Shown: one piece after another, positions 12,176-25,861 of the stretch | Layout of the letters: every line of letters starts with the position of its first letter | How positions within the stretch are numbered: the stretch's first letter is position 1 | DNA from: Diplolepis rosae | Lineage: Eukaryota; Arthropoda; Insecta; Hymenoptera; Diplolepididae | Direction of reading: 5' to 3' | Assembly: GCA_030998225.1 (NCBI GenBank) | Contig: JAPYXD010000697.1 | Span: forward strand, 1,178,001 to 1,242,000 | DNA length: 64,000 nucleotides | Made by a program: the position numbers and the translations under genes | Notes under the pieces: model-generated | The model's input: the letters and a program-made list of their open reading frames with translations, nothing else | What the model was told of the DNA's origin: nothing | The model's database searches: none

Positions 12176-14006
12176 GCTAAAAAAAGTTATTCGCATATTT
12201 GATATTTTAGATAATATACGATACATACATACGAAAATGCGAATGCGATTTTTAGGTTTTTGACAAAATTCACATTTTAGGTTCGACACTAGACAATATA
12301 CAAACATTGCTTAATATGTGAACATTTTGACTTCTCGCGAAGTTAATATCTGTTATTCTCATAATTGGCAACTTCGATAATACACAATTCAATATAGAAA
12401 AAAACGACGACAGAAATCAATAAACATAAAATGCGAATGCGGTTTTTAGGTTTTTGACAAAATTCACATTTTAGGTTCGACACTAGACAATTAACAAACA
12501 TTGCTTAATATGTGAACATTTTTACTTCTCGCGAAGCTAAAAACTGTTTATCTCATAGTTTGCAACTACGATAATACCCAGTTCAATATAGCGTGAAAAG
12601 ATAAAACAGAACAATATAACTTCGTACTTAACCTACGAAAGTGTAAATACGATTTTTCAGTTTATAAAGCATGCACGTTTCAAGGTTCGAATCTGAACAT
12701 TACTCAAACATTGCTTAGTATGTGATCATTTCTAATTCTCGTGATGCTAAAAACAGTTATTCGCATATTTGATATTTTTGATAATACACGATTCAATATA
12801 GCATAAAAGGTTGAAAGCGAACAATAAAACGTTTTGTTTAACATAGGAAAATGCGGATATGGTTTTTAGGTTTTTGACAAATTTCACTTTTTTAGGTTGG
12901 ACACTAGACAATATGCAAACATGGCATAATATGTGAACATTTTTACTTCTCGCGAAGCTAAAAACTGTTATTCTCATAATTTGCAACTTCGATAAGACAC
13001 AATTCAATATAGCATGAAAAGATAAAACCGAACAATATAACTTCGTACTTAACCAACGAAAGTGTAAATACGATTTTTCAGTTTATAAAGCATGCACGTT
13101 TCAAGTTTCGAAACTGAACATTACTCAAACATTGCTTAGTATGTGATCATTTTTAATTCTCGTGATGCTAAAAACAGTTATTTGTATATTTGATATTTTT
13201 GATAATACACGAATCAATATAGCATAAAAGGTTGAAAGCGGACAATAAAACGTTTTGTTTAACATACGAAAATGCGGATACGGTTTTTAGGTTTTTGACA
13301 AATTTCACTTTTTTAGGTTGGACACTAGACAATATGCAAACATGGCATAATATGTGAACATTTTTACTTCTCGCGAAGCTAAAAACTGTTATTCTCATAA
13401 TTTGCAACTTCGATAAGACACAATTCAATATAGCATGAAAAGATAAAACCGAACAATATAACTTCGTACTTAACCTACGAAAGTGTAAATACGATTTTTC
13501 AGTTTATAAAGCATGCACGTTTCGAGTTTCGAAACTGAACATTACTCAAACATTGCTTAGTATGTGATCATTTTTAATTCTCTTAATGCTAAAAACAGTT
13601 ATTTGTATATTTGATATTTTTGATAATACACGATTCAATATAGCATAAAAGGTTGAAAGCGATCAATAAAACGTTTTGTTTAACATAGGAAAATGCGGAT
13701 ACGATTTTTAGGTTTTAGACATAATTCACTTTTGTAGGTTCGACACTAGACAATATGCAAAAATTGCATAATATGTGAATATTTTCACTTCTCGTGAACC
13801 TTAAAACTGTTATTCTGGTATTTGGCATCTTATATAATACACGATTCACTATAGCTTGAAGAGATGAAACCGAACAATATAACTAATATAAACCTACGAA
13901 AGTGTAAATACGGTTTTTCAGTTTATAAATCATGCACGTTTCAAGGTTCGAATCTGAACATTACTCAAACATTGCTTAGTATGTTATCATTTCTAATTCT
14001 CGTCAT
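12176..14006. repeat. Transition HOR copy, 1831 bp
   Basis: Modules: S 12176, short C-like fusion 12342-12535 (194 bp), B 12536, A 12746, B 12957, A 13167, B 13378, A4 13588, B4 13799-14006. It contains two clean A-B dimers in a row (12746-13587), the clearest place to read the 421 bp period. The B at 12536 has unusual changes near its start (TGTTTATCTCATAGTTTGC). Confidence 0.87.
12342..12535. repeat. Second, independent B/A fusion (194 bp)
   Basis: Here the B head runs only as far as CACAATTCAATATAG and then switches to GAAAAAAACGACGACAG of the C tail. Exchange inside the shared ATTCAATATAG block explains it. A further short deletion leaves CAATAAACATAAAATGCG. This breakpoint differs from the standard C junction. 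Confidence 0.83.
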
Positions 14007-17000
14007 GCTAAAAACAGTTATTCGCATATTTGATATTTTAGATAATATACGATACATACATACGAAAATGCGAATGCGATTTTAGGTTTTTGACAAAATT
14101 CACATTTTAGGTTCGACACTAGACAATATACAAACATTGCTTAATATGTGAACATTTTGACTTCTCGCGAAGTTAATATCTGTTATTCTTATATTTGGCA
14201 ACTTCGATAAGACACGATTCAATATAGCTTGAAGAGATGAAACCGAACAATATAACTTCGTACTAAGCCTATGAAAGTGTAAATACGATTTTTCAGTTTG
14301 TTAAGCATAATTTAGGTAATACACGATTCAATATAGAAAAAAACGACGACAGAAATCAATAAACCTTTTTTGTTTAACATACGAAAATGCGAATGCGGTT
14401 TTTAGGTTTTTGACAAAATTCACATTTTAGGTTCGACACTAGACAATTAACAAACATTGCTTAATATGTGAACATTTTTACTTCTCGCGAAGCTAAAAAC
14501 TGTTATTCTTATATTTGGCAACTTCGATAATACACAATTCAATATAGCGTGAAAAGATAAAAACGAACAATATAACTTCGTACTTAAACTACGAAAGTGT
14601 AAATACGATTTTTCAGTTTATAAAGCATGCACGTTTCAAGGTTCGAATCTGAACAATACTCAAACATTGCTTAGTATGTGATCATATATAATTCTCGTGA
14701 TGCTAAAAACAGTTATTCGCATATTTGATATTTTTGATAATACACGATTCAATATAGCATAAAAGGTTGAAAGCGAACAATAAAACGTTTTGTTTAACAT
14801 ACGAAAATGCGGATATGGTTTTTAGGTTTTTGACAAATTTTACTTTTTTAGGTTGGACACTAGACAATATGCAAACATGGCATAATATGTGAACATTTTT
14901 ACTTCTCGCGAAGCTAAAAACTGTTATTCTCATAATTTGCAACTTCGATAAGACACAATTCAATATAGCATGAAAAGATAAAACCGAGCAATATAACTTC
15001 GTACTTAACCTACGAAAGTGTAAATACGATTTTTCAGTTTATAAAGCATGCACGTTTCAAGGTTCGAAACTGAACATTACTCAAACATTGCTTAGTATGT
15101 GATCATTTTTAATTCTCGTGATGCTCAAAACAGTTATTTGTATATTTGATATTTTTGATAATACACGATTCAATATAGCATAAAAGGTTGAAAGCGGACA
15201 ATAAAACGTTTTGTTTAACATACGAAAATGCGGATACGGTTTTCAGGTTTTTGACAAATTTCACTTTTTTAGGTTGGACACTAGACAATATGCAAACATT
15301 GCTTAATATGTGAACATTTTGACTTCTCGCGAAGTTAATATCTGTTATTCTTATATTTGGCAACTTCGATAAGACACGATTCAATATAGCTTGAAGAGAT
15401 GAAACCGAACAATATAACTTCGTACTAAGCCTATGAAAGTGTAAATACGATTTTTCAGTTTGTTAAGCATAATTTAGGTAATACACGATTCAATATAGAA
15501 AAAAACGACGACAGAAATCAATAAACCTTTTTGTTTAACATACGAAAATGCGAATGCGGTTTTTAGGTTTTTGACAAAATTCACATTTTAGGTTCGACAC
15601 TAGACAATAACAAACATTGCATAATATGTGAACATTTTTACTTCTCGCGAAGCTAAAAACTGTTATTCTTATATTTGGCAACTTCGATAATACACAATTC
15701 AATATAGCGTGAAAAGATAAAACCGAACAATATAACTTCGTACTTAACATACGAAAGTGTAAATACGATTTTTCAGTTTATAAAGCATGCACGTTTCAAG
15801 GTTCGAAACTAAACATTACTCAAACATTGCTTAGTATGTGATCATTTCTAATTCTCGTGATGCTAAAAACAGTTATTCGCATATTAGATATTTTTGATAA
15901 TACACGATTCAATATAGCATAAAAGGTTGAAAGCGAACAATAAAACGTTTTGTTTAACATACGAAAATGCGGATACGGTTTTTAGGTTTTTGACAAATTT
16001 CACTTTTTTAGGTTGGACACTAGACAATATGCAAACATGGCATAATATGTGAACATTTTTACTTCTCGCGAAGCTAAAAACTGTTATTCTCATAATTTGC
16101 AACTTCGATAAGACACAATTCAATATAGCATGAAAAGATAAAACCGAACAATATAACTTCGTACTTAACCTACGAAAGTGTAAATACGATTTTTCAGTTT
16201 ATAAAGCATGCACGTTTCAAGGTCATTTTTACTTCTCGTGATGCTAAAACAGTTATTCGCATATTTGATATTTTAGATAATATACGATTCAATATAGCAT
16301 AAAAGGTTGAAAGCGAACAATAAAACGTTTTGTTTAACATACGAAAATGCGGAGACGCCTTTTTTGGTTTTTGACAAATTTCACTTTTTTAGGTTGGACA
16401 CTAGACAATATGCAAACATGGCATAATATGTGAACATTTTTACTTCTCGCGAAGCTAAAAACTGTTATTCTCATAATTTGCAACTTCGATAAGACACAAT
16501 TCAATATAGCATGAAAAGATAAAACCGAACAATATAACTTCGTACTTAACCAACGAAAGTGTAAATACGATTTTTCAGTTTATAAAGCATGCACGTTTCA
16601 AGTTTCGAAACTGAACATTACTCAAACATTGCTTAGTATGTGATCATTTTTAATTCTCGTGATGCTAAAAAAAGTTATTCGCATATTTGATATTTTAGAT
16701 AATATACGATACATACATACGTAAATGCGAATGCGATTTTTAGGTTTTTGACAAAATTCACATTTTAGGTTCGACACTAGACAATATACAAACATTGCTT
16801 AATATGTGAACATTTTGACTTCTCGCGAAGTTAATATCTGTTATTCTCATAATTGGCAACTTCGATAATACACAATTCAATATAGCATGAAAAGATAAAA
16901 CCGAGCAATATAACTTCGTACTTAACCTACGAAAGTGTAAATACGATTTTTCAGTTTATAAAGCATGCACGTTTCAAGTTTCGAAACTGAACATTACTCA

Positions 17001-17458
17001 AACATTGCTTAGTATGTGATCATTTTTAATTCTCTTAATGCTAAAAACAGTTATTTGTATATTTGATATTTTTGATAATACACGATTCAATATAGCATAA
17101 AAGGTTGAAAGCGATCAATAAAACGTTTTGTTTAACATAGGAAAATGCGGATACGATTTTTAGGTTTTAGACATAATTCACTTTTTTAGGTTCGACACTA
17201 GACAATATGCAAAAATTGCATAATATGTGAATATTTTCACTTCTCGTGAACCTTAAAACTGTTATTCTGGTATTTGGCATCTTATATAATACACGATTCA
17301 CTATAGCTTGAAGAGATGAAACCGAACAATATAACTAATATAAACCTACGAAAGTGTAAATACGGTTTTTCAGTTTATAAATCATGCACGTTTCAAGGTT
17401 CGAATCTGAACATTACTCAAACATTGCTTAGTATGTGATCATTTCTAATTCTCGTGAT
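14007..17458. repeat. Transition HOR copy, 3452 bp, 16 modules
   Basis: Modules: S 14007 (165 bp), C 14172 (320 bp), B 14492, A 14702, B 14913, A 15123, C 15334 (318 bp), B 15652, A 15862, B with 40 bp deletion 16073-16242, A 16243, B 16454, S 16664, B 16830, A4 17040, B4 17251-17458. Both C modules share CAGTTTGTTAAGC where other copies have CAGTTTATTAAGC, so they are recent copies of each other. A run of changes at 16351-16366 is private to this copy. Confidence 0.85.
16073..16242. repeat. B module with 40 bp deletion
   Basis: GTTTCAAGG is followed directly by TCATTTTTACTTC at 16222/16223. The normal B has 40 more bases between these points. The module is 170 bp instead of 210, and the junction shows at most 1 bp of microhomology. 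Confidence 0.88.
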
Positions 17459-19414
17459 GCTAAAAACAGTTATTCGCATATTAGATATTTTTGATAATAC
17501 ACGATTCAATATAGCATAAAAGGTTGAAAGCGAACAATAAAACGTTTTGTTTAACATAGGAAAATGCGGATATGGTTTTTAGGTTTTTGACAAATTTCAC
17601 TTTTTTAGGTTCGACACTAGACAATATACAAACATTGCTTAATATGTGAACATTTTGACTTCTCGCGAAGTTAATATCTGTTATTCTCATAATTGGCAAC
17701 TACGATAAGACACGATTCAATATAGCTTGAAGAGATGAAACCGAACAATATAACTTCGTACTAAGCCTATGAAAGTGTAAATACGATTTTTCAGTTTATT
17801 AAGCATAATTTAGGTAATACACGATTCAATATAGAAAAAAACGACGACAGAAATCAATAAACCTTTTTGTTTAACATACGAAAATGCGAATGCGGTTTTT
17901 AGGTTTTTGACAAAATTCACATTTTAGGTTCGACACTAGACAATTAACAAACATTGCTTAATATGTGAACATTTTTACTTCTCGCGAATCTAAAAACTGT
18001 TATTCTTATATTTGGCAACTTCGATAATACACAATTCAATATAGCGTGAAAAGATAAAACCGAACAATATAACTTCGTACTTAACATACGAAAGTGTAAA
18101 TACGATTTTTCAGTTTATAAAGCATGCACGTTTCAAGGTTCGAATCTGAACATTACTCAAACATTGCTTAGTATGTGATCATTTTTAATTCTCGTGATGC
18201 TAAAAACAGTTATTCGCATATTTGATATTTTTGATAATACACGATTCAATATAGCATAAAAGGTTGAAAGCGAACAATAAAACGTTTTGTTTAACATACG
18301 AAAATGCGGATACGATTTTTAGGTTTTTGACAAATTTCACTTTTTTAGGTTCGACACTAGACAATATGCAAACATTGCATAATATGTGAACATTTTTACT
18401 TCTCGCGAAGCTAAAAACTGTTATTCTCATAATTTGCAACATCGATAAGACACAATTCGATATGGCATGAAAAGATAAAACCGAACAATATAACTTCGTA
18501 CTTAACGTACGAAAGTGTAAATACGATTTTTCAGTTTATAAAGCATGCACGTTTCAAGTTTCGAAACTGAACATTACTCAAACATTGCTTAGTATGTGAT
18601 CATTTTTAATTCTCGTGATGCTAAAAAAAGTTATTCGCATATTTGATATTTTAGATAATATACGATACATACATACGAAAATGCGAATGCGATTTTTAGG
18701 TTTTTGACAAAATTCACATTTTAGGTTCGACACTAGACAATATGCAAACATTGCATAATATGTGAACATTTTGACTTCTCGCGAAGTTAATATCTGTTAT
18801 TCTCATAATTGGCAACTTCGATAAGACACAATTCAATATAGCATGAAAAGATAAAACCGAACAATATAACTTCGTACTTAACCTACGAAAGTGTAAATAC
18901 GATTTTTCAGTTTATAAAGCATGCACGTTTCAAGTTTCGAAACTGAACATTACTCAAACATTGCTTAGTATGTGATCATTTTTAATTCTCTTAATGCTAA
19001 AAACAGTTATTTGTATATTTGATATTTTTGATAATACACGATTCAATATAGCATAAAAGGTTGAAAGCGATCAATAAAACGTTTTGTTTAACATAGGAAA
19101 ATGCGGATACGATTTTTAGGTTTTAGACATAATTCACTTTTTTAGGCTCGACACTAGACAATATGCAAAAATTGCATAATATGTGAATATTTTCACTTCT
19201 TGTGAACCTTAAAACTGTTATTCTGGTATTTGGCATCTTATATAATACACGATTCACTATAGCTTGAAGAGATGAAACCGAACAATATAACTAATATAAA
19301 CCTACGAAAGTGTAAATACGGTTTTTCAGTTTATAAATCATGCACGTTTCAAGGTTCGAAACTGAACATTACTCAAACATTGCTTAGTATGTGATCATTT
19401 TTAATTCTCGTGAT
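17459..19414. repeat. Domain II standard HOR, 1956 bp
   Basis: Modules: A 17459, C 17670, B 17989, A 18199, B 18410, S 18620, B 18786, A4 18996, B4 19207-19414. Order and total length are identical to 60670-62625. A4 ends CTTCTTGTGAA, a C-to-T change. The S here has TATGCAAACATTGCATA where most S modules have TATACAAACATTGCTTA, which hints at conversion by a full-length A. Confidence 0.92.
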
Positions 19415-20530
19415 GCTAAAAAAAGTTATTCGCATATTTGATATTTTAGATAATATACGATACATACATACGAAAATGCGAATGCGATTTTTAGGTTTTT
19501 GACAAATTTCACTTTTTTAGGTTCGACACTAGACAATATACAAACATTGCTTAATATGTGAACATTTTGACTTCTCGCGAAGTTAATATCTGTTATTCTC
19601 ATAATTTGCAACTTCGATAATACACAATTCAATATAGCGTGAAAAGATAAAACCGAACAATATAACTTCGTACTTAAACTACGAAAGTGTAAATACGATT
19701 TTTCAGTTTATAAAGCATAATTTAGGTAATACACGATTCAATATAGAAAAAAACGACGACAGAAATCAATAAACCTTTTTGTTTAACATACGAAAATGCG
19801 AATGCGATTTTTAGGTTTTTGACCAAATTCACATTTTAGGTTCGACACTAGACAATATGCAAACATTGCATAATATGTGAACATTTTTACTTCTCGCGAA
19901 GCTAAAAACTGTTATTCTCATAATTTGCAACTTCGATAAGACACAATTCAATATAGCATGAAAAGATAAAACCGAACAATATAACTTCGTACTTAACCTA
20001 CGAAAGTGTAAATACGATTTTTCAGTTTATAAAGCATGCACGTTTTAAGTTTCGAAACTGAACATTACTCAAACATTGCTTAGTATGTGATCATTTTTAA
20101 TTCTCGTGATGCTAAAAATAGTTATTCGCATATTTGATATTTTTGATAATATACGATTCAATATAGCATAAAGGGTTGAAAGCGATCAATAAAACGTTTT
20201 GTTTAACATAGGAAAATGCGGATACGATTTTTAGGTTTTAGACATAATTCACTTTTTTAGGTTCGACACTAGACAATATGCAAAAATTGCATAATATGTG
20301 AATATTTTCACTTCTCGTGAACCTTAAAACTGTTATTCTGGTATTTGGCATCTTATATAATACACGATTCACTATAGCTTGAAGAGATGAAACCGTACAA
20401 TGTAACTTAATATAAACCTACGAAAGTGTAAATACGATTTTTCAGTTTATAAAGCATGCACGTTTCAAGGTTCGAATCTGAACATTACTCAAACATTGCT
20501 TAGTATGTGATCATTTCTAATTCTCGTGAT
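19415..20530. repeat. Domain II short HOR, 1116 bp (five modules)
   Basis: Modules: S 19415 (167 bp), C 19582, B 19901, A4 20111, B4 20322-20530 (209 bp). This is the shortest HOR copy. C has an unusual B head with TATAAAGCATAATTTAGG instead of TATTAAGC, so this C may have formed or been converted separately. The A4 has GCTAAAAATAG and AAAGGGTTG, and B4 has CCGTACAATG; a similar A4-B4 pair recurs at 27660-28077. Confidence 0.88.
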
Positions 20531-22430
20531 GCTAAAAACAGTTATTCGCATATTAGATATTTTTGATAATACACGATTCAATATAGCATAAAAGGTTGAA
20601 AGCGAACAATAAAACGTTTTGTTTAACATAGGAAAATGCGGATATGGTTTTTAGGTTTTTGACAAATTTCACTTTGTTAGGTTCGACGCTAGACAATATA
20701 CAAACATTGCTTAATATGTGAACATTTTGACTTCTCGCGAAGTTAATATCTGTTATTCTCATATTTGGCATCTTCGATAATACACGATTCAATATAGCTT
20801 GAAGAGATGAAACCGAACAATATAACTTCGTACTAAGCCTATGAAAGTGTAAATACGATTTTTCAGTTTATTAAGCATAATTTAGGTAATACACGATTCA
20901 ATATAGAAAAAAACGACGACAGAAATCAATAAACCTTTTTGTTGAACATACGAAAATGCGAATGCGATTTTTAGGTTTTTGACCAAATTCACATTTTAGG
21001 TTCGACACTAGACAATTAACAAATATTGCATAATATGTGAACATTTTTACTTCTCGCGAAGCTAAAAACTGTTATTCTTATATTTGGCAACTTCGATAAT
21101 ACACAATTCAATATAGCGTGAAAAGATAAAACCGAACAATATAACTTCGTACTTAACCTACGAAAGTGTAAATACGATTTTTCAGTTTATAAAGCATGCA
21201 CATTTCAAGGTTCGAAACTGAACATTACTCAAACATTGCTTAGTATGTGATCATTTTTACTTCTCGTGATGCTAAAACAGTTATTCGCATATTTGATATT
21301 TTTGATAATACACGATTCAATATAGCATAAAAGGTTGACAGCGAACAATAAAACGTTTTGTTTAACATACGAAAATGCGGATATGGTTTTTAGGTTTTTG
21401 ACAAATTTCACTTTTTTAGGTTGGACACTAGACAATATGCAAACATGGCATAATATGTGAACATTTTTACTTCTCGCGAAGCTAAAAACTGTTATTCTCA
21501 TAATTTGCAACTTCGATAAGACACAATTCAATATAGCATGAAAAGATAAAACCGAACAATATAACTTCGTACTAAACCTACGAAAGTGTAAAAAAGATTT
21601 ATCAGTTTATTAAGCATAATTTAGGTAATACACGATTCAATATAGAAAAAAACGACGACAGAAATCAATAAACCTTTTTGTTTAACATACGAAAATGCGA
21701 ATGCGGTTTTTAGGTTTTTGACAAAATTCACATTTTAGGTTCGACACTAGACAATATGCAAACATTGCATAATATGTGAACATTTTGACTTCTCGCGAAG
21801 TTAATATCTGTTATTCTCATAATTGGCAACTTCGATAAGACACAATTCAATATAGCATGAAAAGATAAAACCGAACAATATAACTTCGTACTTAACCTAC
21901 GAAAGTGTAAATACGATTTTTCAGTTTATAAAGCATGCACGTTTCAAGTTTCGAAACTGAACATTACTCAAACATTGCTTAGTATGTGATCATTTTTAAT
22001 TCTCTTAATGCTAAAAACAGTTATTTGTATATTTGATATTTTTGATAATACACGATTCAATATAGCATAAAAGGTTGAAAGCGATCAATAAAACGTTTTG
22101 TTTAACATAGGAAAATGCGGATACGATTTTTAGGTTTTAGACATAATTCACTTTTTTAGGCTCGACACTAGACAATATGCAAAAATTGCATAATATGTGA
22201 TTATTTTCACTTCTCGTGAACCTTAAAACTGTTATTCTGGTATTTGGCATCTTATATAATACACGATTCACTATAGCTTGAAGAGATGAAACCGAACAAT
22301 ATAACTTCGTACTTATCCTACGAAAGTGTAAATACGATTTTTCAGTTTATAAAGCATGCACGTTTCAAGGTTCGAAACTGAACATTACTCAAACATTGCT
22401 TAGTATGTGATCATTTTTAATTCTCGTGAT
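20531..22430. repeat. Domain II HOR variant, 1900 bp
   Basis: Modules: A 20531, C 20742, B 21061, A 21271 (210 bp), C 21481, B 21800, A4 22010, B4 22221-22430 (210 bp). Two A-C-B blocks lie in tandem and no S is present. The second C carries AAAAAAGATTTATCAG, shared with the C at 212-531 in domain I, so the two domains have exchanged sequence at some time. Confidence 0.88.
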
Positions 22431-23908
22431 GCTAAAAAAAGTTATTCGCATATTTGATATTTTAGATAATATACGATACATACATACGAAAATGCGAATG
22501 CGATTTTTAGGTTTTTGACAAAATTCACATTTTAGGTTCGACACTAGACAATATACAAACATTGCTTAATATGTGAACATTTTGACTTCTCGCGAAGTTA
22601 ATATCTGTTATTCTCATAATTGGCAACTTCGATAAGACACAATTCAATATAGCATGAAGAGATGAAACCGAACAATATAACTTCGTACTAAGCCTATGAA
22701 AGTGTAAATACGATTTTTCAGTTTATTAAGCATAATTTAGGTAATACACGATTCAATACAGACAGAAATCAATAAACCTTTTTGTTTAACATACGAAAAT
22801 GCGAATGCGGTTTTTAGGTTTTTGACAAAATTCACATTTTAGGTTCGACACTAGACAATAAACAAACATTGCTTAATATGGGAACATTTTTACTTCTCGC
22901 GAAGCTAAAAACTGTTATTCTTATATTTGGCAACTTCGATAATACACAATTCAATATAGCGTGAAAAGATAAAACCGAACAATATAACTTCGTACTTAAA
23001 CTACGAAAGTGTAAATAAGATTTTTCAGTTTATAAAGCATGCACGTTTTAAGTTTCGAAACTGAACATTACTCAAACATTGCTTAGTATGTGATCATTTT
23101 TAATTCTCGTGATGCTAAAAAAAGTTATTCGCATATTTGATATTTTAGATAATATACGATACATACATACGTAAATGCGAATGCGATTTTTAGGTTTTTG
23201 ACAAAATTCACATTTTAGGTTCGACACTAGACAATATACAAACATTGCTTAATATGTGAACATTTTGACTTCTCGCGAAGTTAATATCTGTTATTCTCAT
23301 AATTGGCAACTTCGATAATACACAATTCAATATAGCATGAAAAGATAAAACCGAGCAATATAACTTCGTACTTAACCTACGAAAGTGTAAATATGATTTT
23401 TCAGTTTATAAAGCATGCACGTTTTAAGTTTCGAAACTGAACATTACTCAAACGTTGCTTAGTATGTGATCATTTTTAATTCTCGTGATGCTAAAAACAG
23501 TTATTTGTATATTTGATATTTTTGATAATACACGAATCAATATAGCATAAAAGGTTGAAAGCGATCAATAAAACGTTTTGTTTAACATAGGAAAATGCGG
23601 ATACGATTTTTAGGTTTTAGACATAATTCACTTTTTTAGGTTCGACACTAGACAATATGCAAAAATTGCATAATATGTGAATATTTTCACTTCTCGTGAA
23701 CCTTAAAACTGTTATTCTGGTATTTGGCATCTTATATAATACACGATTCACTATAGCTTGAAGAGATGAAACCGAACAATATAACTAATATAAACCTACG
23801 AAAGTGTAAATACGGTTTTTCAGTTTATAAATCATGCACGTTTCAAGGTTCGAAACTGAACATTACTCAAACATTGCTTAGTATGTGATCATTTTTAATT
23901 CTCGTGAT
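22431..23908. repeat. Domain II HOR variant, 1478 bp, with c module
   Basis: Modules: S 22431, c 22597-22903 (307 bp), B 22904, S 23114, B 23280, A4 23490, B4 23701-23908. The sum is exactly 1478. The c module is C with a 12 bp deletion that leaves ATTCAATACAGACAG. Both S modules are followed by B modules, so no full A occurs outside A4. Confidence 0.88.
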
Positions 23909-25861
23909 GCTAAAAACAGTTATTCGCATATTTGATATTTTTGATAATACACGATTCAATATAGCATAAAAGGTTGAAAGCGAACAATAAAACGTTTTGT
24001 TTAACATAGGAAAATGCGGATATGGTTTTTAGGTTTTTGACAAATTTCACTTTTTTAGGTTCGACACTAGACAATATACAAACATTGCTTAATATGTGAA
24101 CATTTTGACTTCTCGCGAAGTTAATATCTGTTATTCTCATAATTTGCAACTTCGATAACACAGGATTCAATATAGCTTGAAGAGATGAAACCGAACAATA
24201 TAACTTCGTACTAAGCCTATGAAAGTGTAAATACGATTTTTCAGTTTATTAAGCATAATTTAGGTAATACACGATTCAATATAGAAAAAAACGACGACAG
24301 AAATCAATAAACCTTTTTGTTTAACATACGAAAATGCGAATGCGGTTTTTAGGTTTTTGACAAAATTCACATTTTAGGTTCGACACTAGACAATTAACAA
24401 ACATTGCTTAATATGTGAACATTTTTACTTCTCGCGAAGCTAAAAACTGTTATTCTTATATTTGGCAACTTCGATAATACACAATTCAATATAGCGTGAA
24501 AAGATAAAACCGAACAATATAACTTCGTACTTAACCAACGAAAGTGTAAATACGATTTTTCAGTTTATAAAGCATGCACGTTTTAAGTTTCGAAACTGAA
24601 CATTACTCAAACATTGCTTAGTATGTGATCATTTTTAATTCTCGTGATGCTAAAAATAGTTATTCGCATATTTGATATTTTTGATAATACACGATTCAAT
24701 ATAGCATAAAGGGTTGAAAGCGAACAATAAAACGTTTTGTTTAACATACGAAAATGCGGATATGGTTTTTAGGTTTTTGACAAATTTCACTTTTTTAGGT
24801 TGGACACTAGACAATATGCAAACATGGCATAATATGTGAACATTTTTACTTCTCGCGAAGCTAAAAACTGTTATTCTCATAATTTGCAACATCGATAAGA
24901 CACAATTCAATATAGCATGAAAAGATAAAACCGAACAATATAACTTCGTACTTAACCTACGAAAGTGTAAATACGATTTTTCAGTTTATAAAGCATGCAC
25001 GTTTCAAGTTTCGAAACTGAACATTACTCAAACATTGCTTAATATGTGATCATTTTTAATTCTCGTGATGCTAAAAAAAGTTATTCGCATATTTGATATT
25101 TTAGATAATATACGATACATACATACGAAAATGCGAATGCGATTTTTAGGTTTTTGACAAAATTCACATTTTAGGTTCGACACTAGACAATATACAAACA
25201 TTGCTTAATATGTGAACATTTTGACTTCTCGCGAAGTTAATATCTGTTATTCTCATAATTGGCAACTTCGATAAGACACAATTCATTGCATGAAAAGATA
25301 AAACCGAACAATATAACTTCGTACTTAATCTACGAAAGTGTAAATACGATTTTTCAGTTTACAAAGCATGCACGTTTCAAGTTTCGAAACTGAACATTAC
25401 TCAAACATTGCTTAGTATGTGATCATTTTTAATTCTCTTAATGCTAAAAACAGTTATTTGTATATTTGATATTTTTGATAATACACGATTCAATATAGCA
25501 TAAAAGGTTGAAAGCGATCAATAAAACGTTTTGTTTAACATAGGAAAATGCGGATACGATTTTTAGGTTTTAGACATAATTCACTTTTTTAGGTTCGACA
25601 CTAGACAATATGCAAAAATTGCATAATATGTGAATATTTTCACTTCTCGTGAACCTTAAAACTGTTATTCTGGTATTTGGCATCTTATATAATACACGAT
25701 TCACTATAGCTTGAAGAGATGAAACCGAACAATATAACTAATATAAACCTACGAAAGTGTAAATACGGTTTTTCAGTTTATAAATCATGCACGTTTCAAG
25801 GTTCGAAACTGAACATTACTCAAACATTGCTTAGTATGTGATCATTTTTAATTCTCGTGAT
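23909..25861. repeat. Domain II near-standard HOR, 1953 bp
   Basis: Modules: A 23909, C 24120, B 24439, A 24649, B 24860, S 25070, B 25236-25442 (207 bp), A4 25443, B4 25654-25861. The order is standard. The 3 bp shortfall is a deletion in the B after S, where ATTCAATATAGCATG has become ATTCATTGCATG (from 25281). The same deletion occurs near 29473 and 43798. Confidence 0.91.

Larger units (their letters stand above)
10275..17458. repeat. Transition zone between the two HOR domains
   Basis: Three irregular HOR copies (1901, 1831 and 3452 bp) mix the last domain I B variants (10501, 10921) with the first domain II A4 form, which keeps GGTTTTAGACATAATTCAC (from about 11880). Deletion-bearing modules cluster here: 11282-11546, 12342-12535 and 16073-16242. 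Module lengths still sum exactly to the observed copy lengths, so this is reshuffled satellite, not foreign DNA. Confidence 0.8.

Noticed and set aside
12951..12956. TCGCGA palindrome at the A end as a regulatory site
   Set aside because: It is only 6 bp, is changed to TCGTGA in A4 and TCGAGA at about 8164, and marks the monomer border only by my choice of phase.
13864..14085. Plus-strand open frames at 13864-14085, 52212-52397 and 58980-59165
   Set aside because: Each appears at a module with a local indel or private change (CGTCATGC at 14.0 kb, the 29 bp deletion at 52.3 kb, the AT insert at 59.06 kb), which removed a stop by chance. They overlap A/B satellite throughout.
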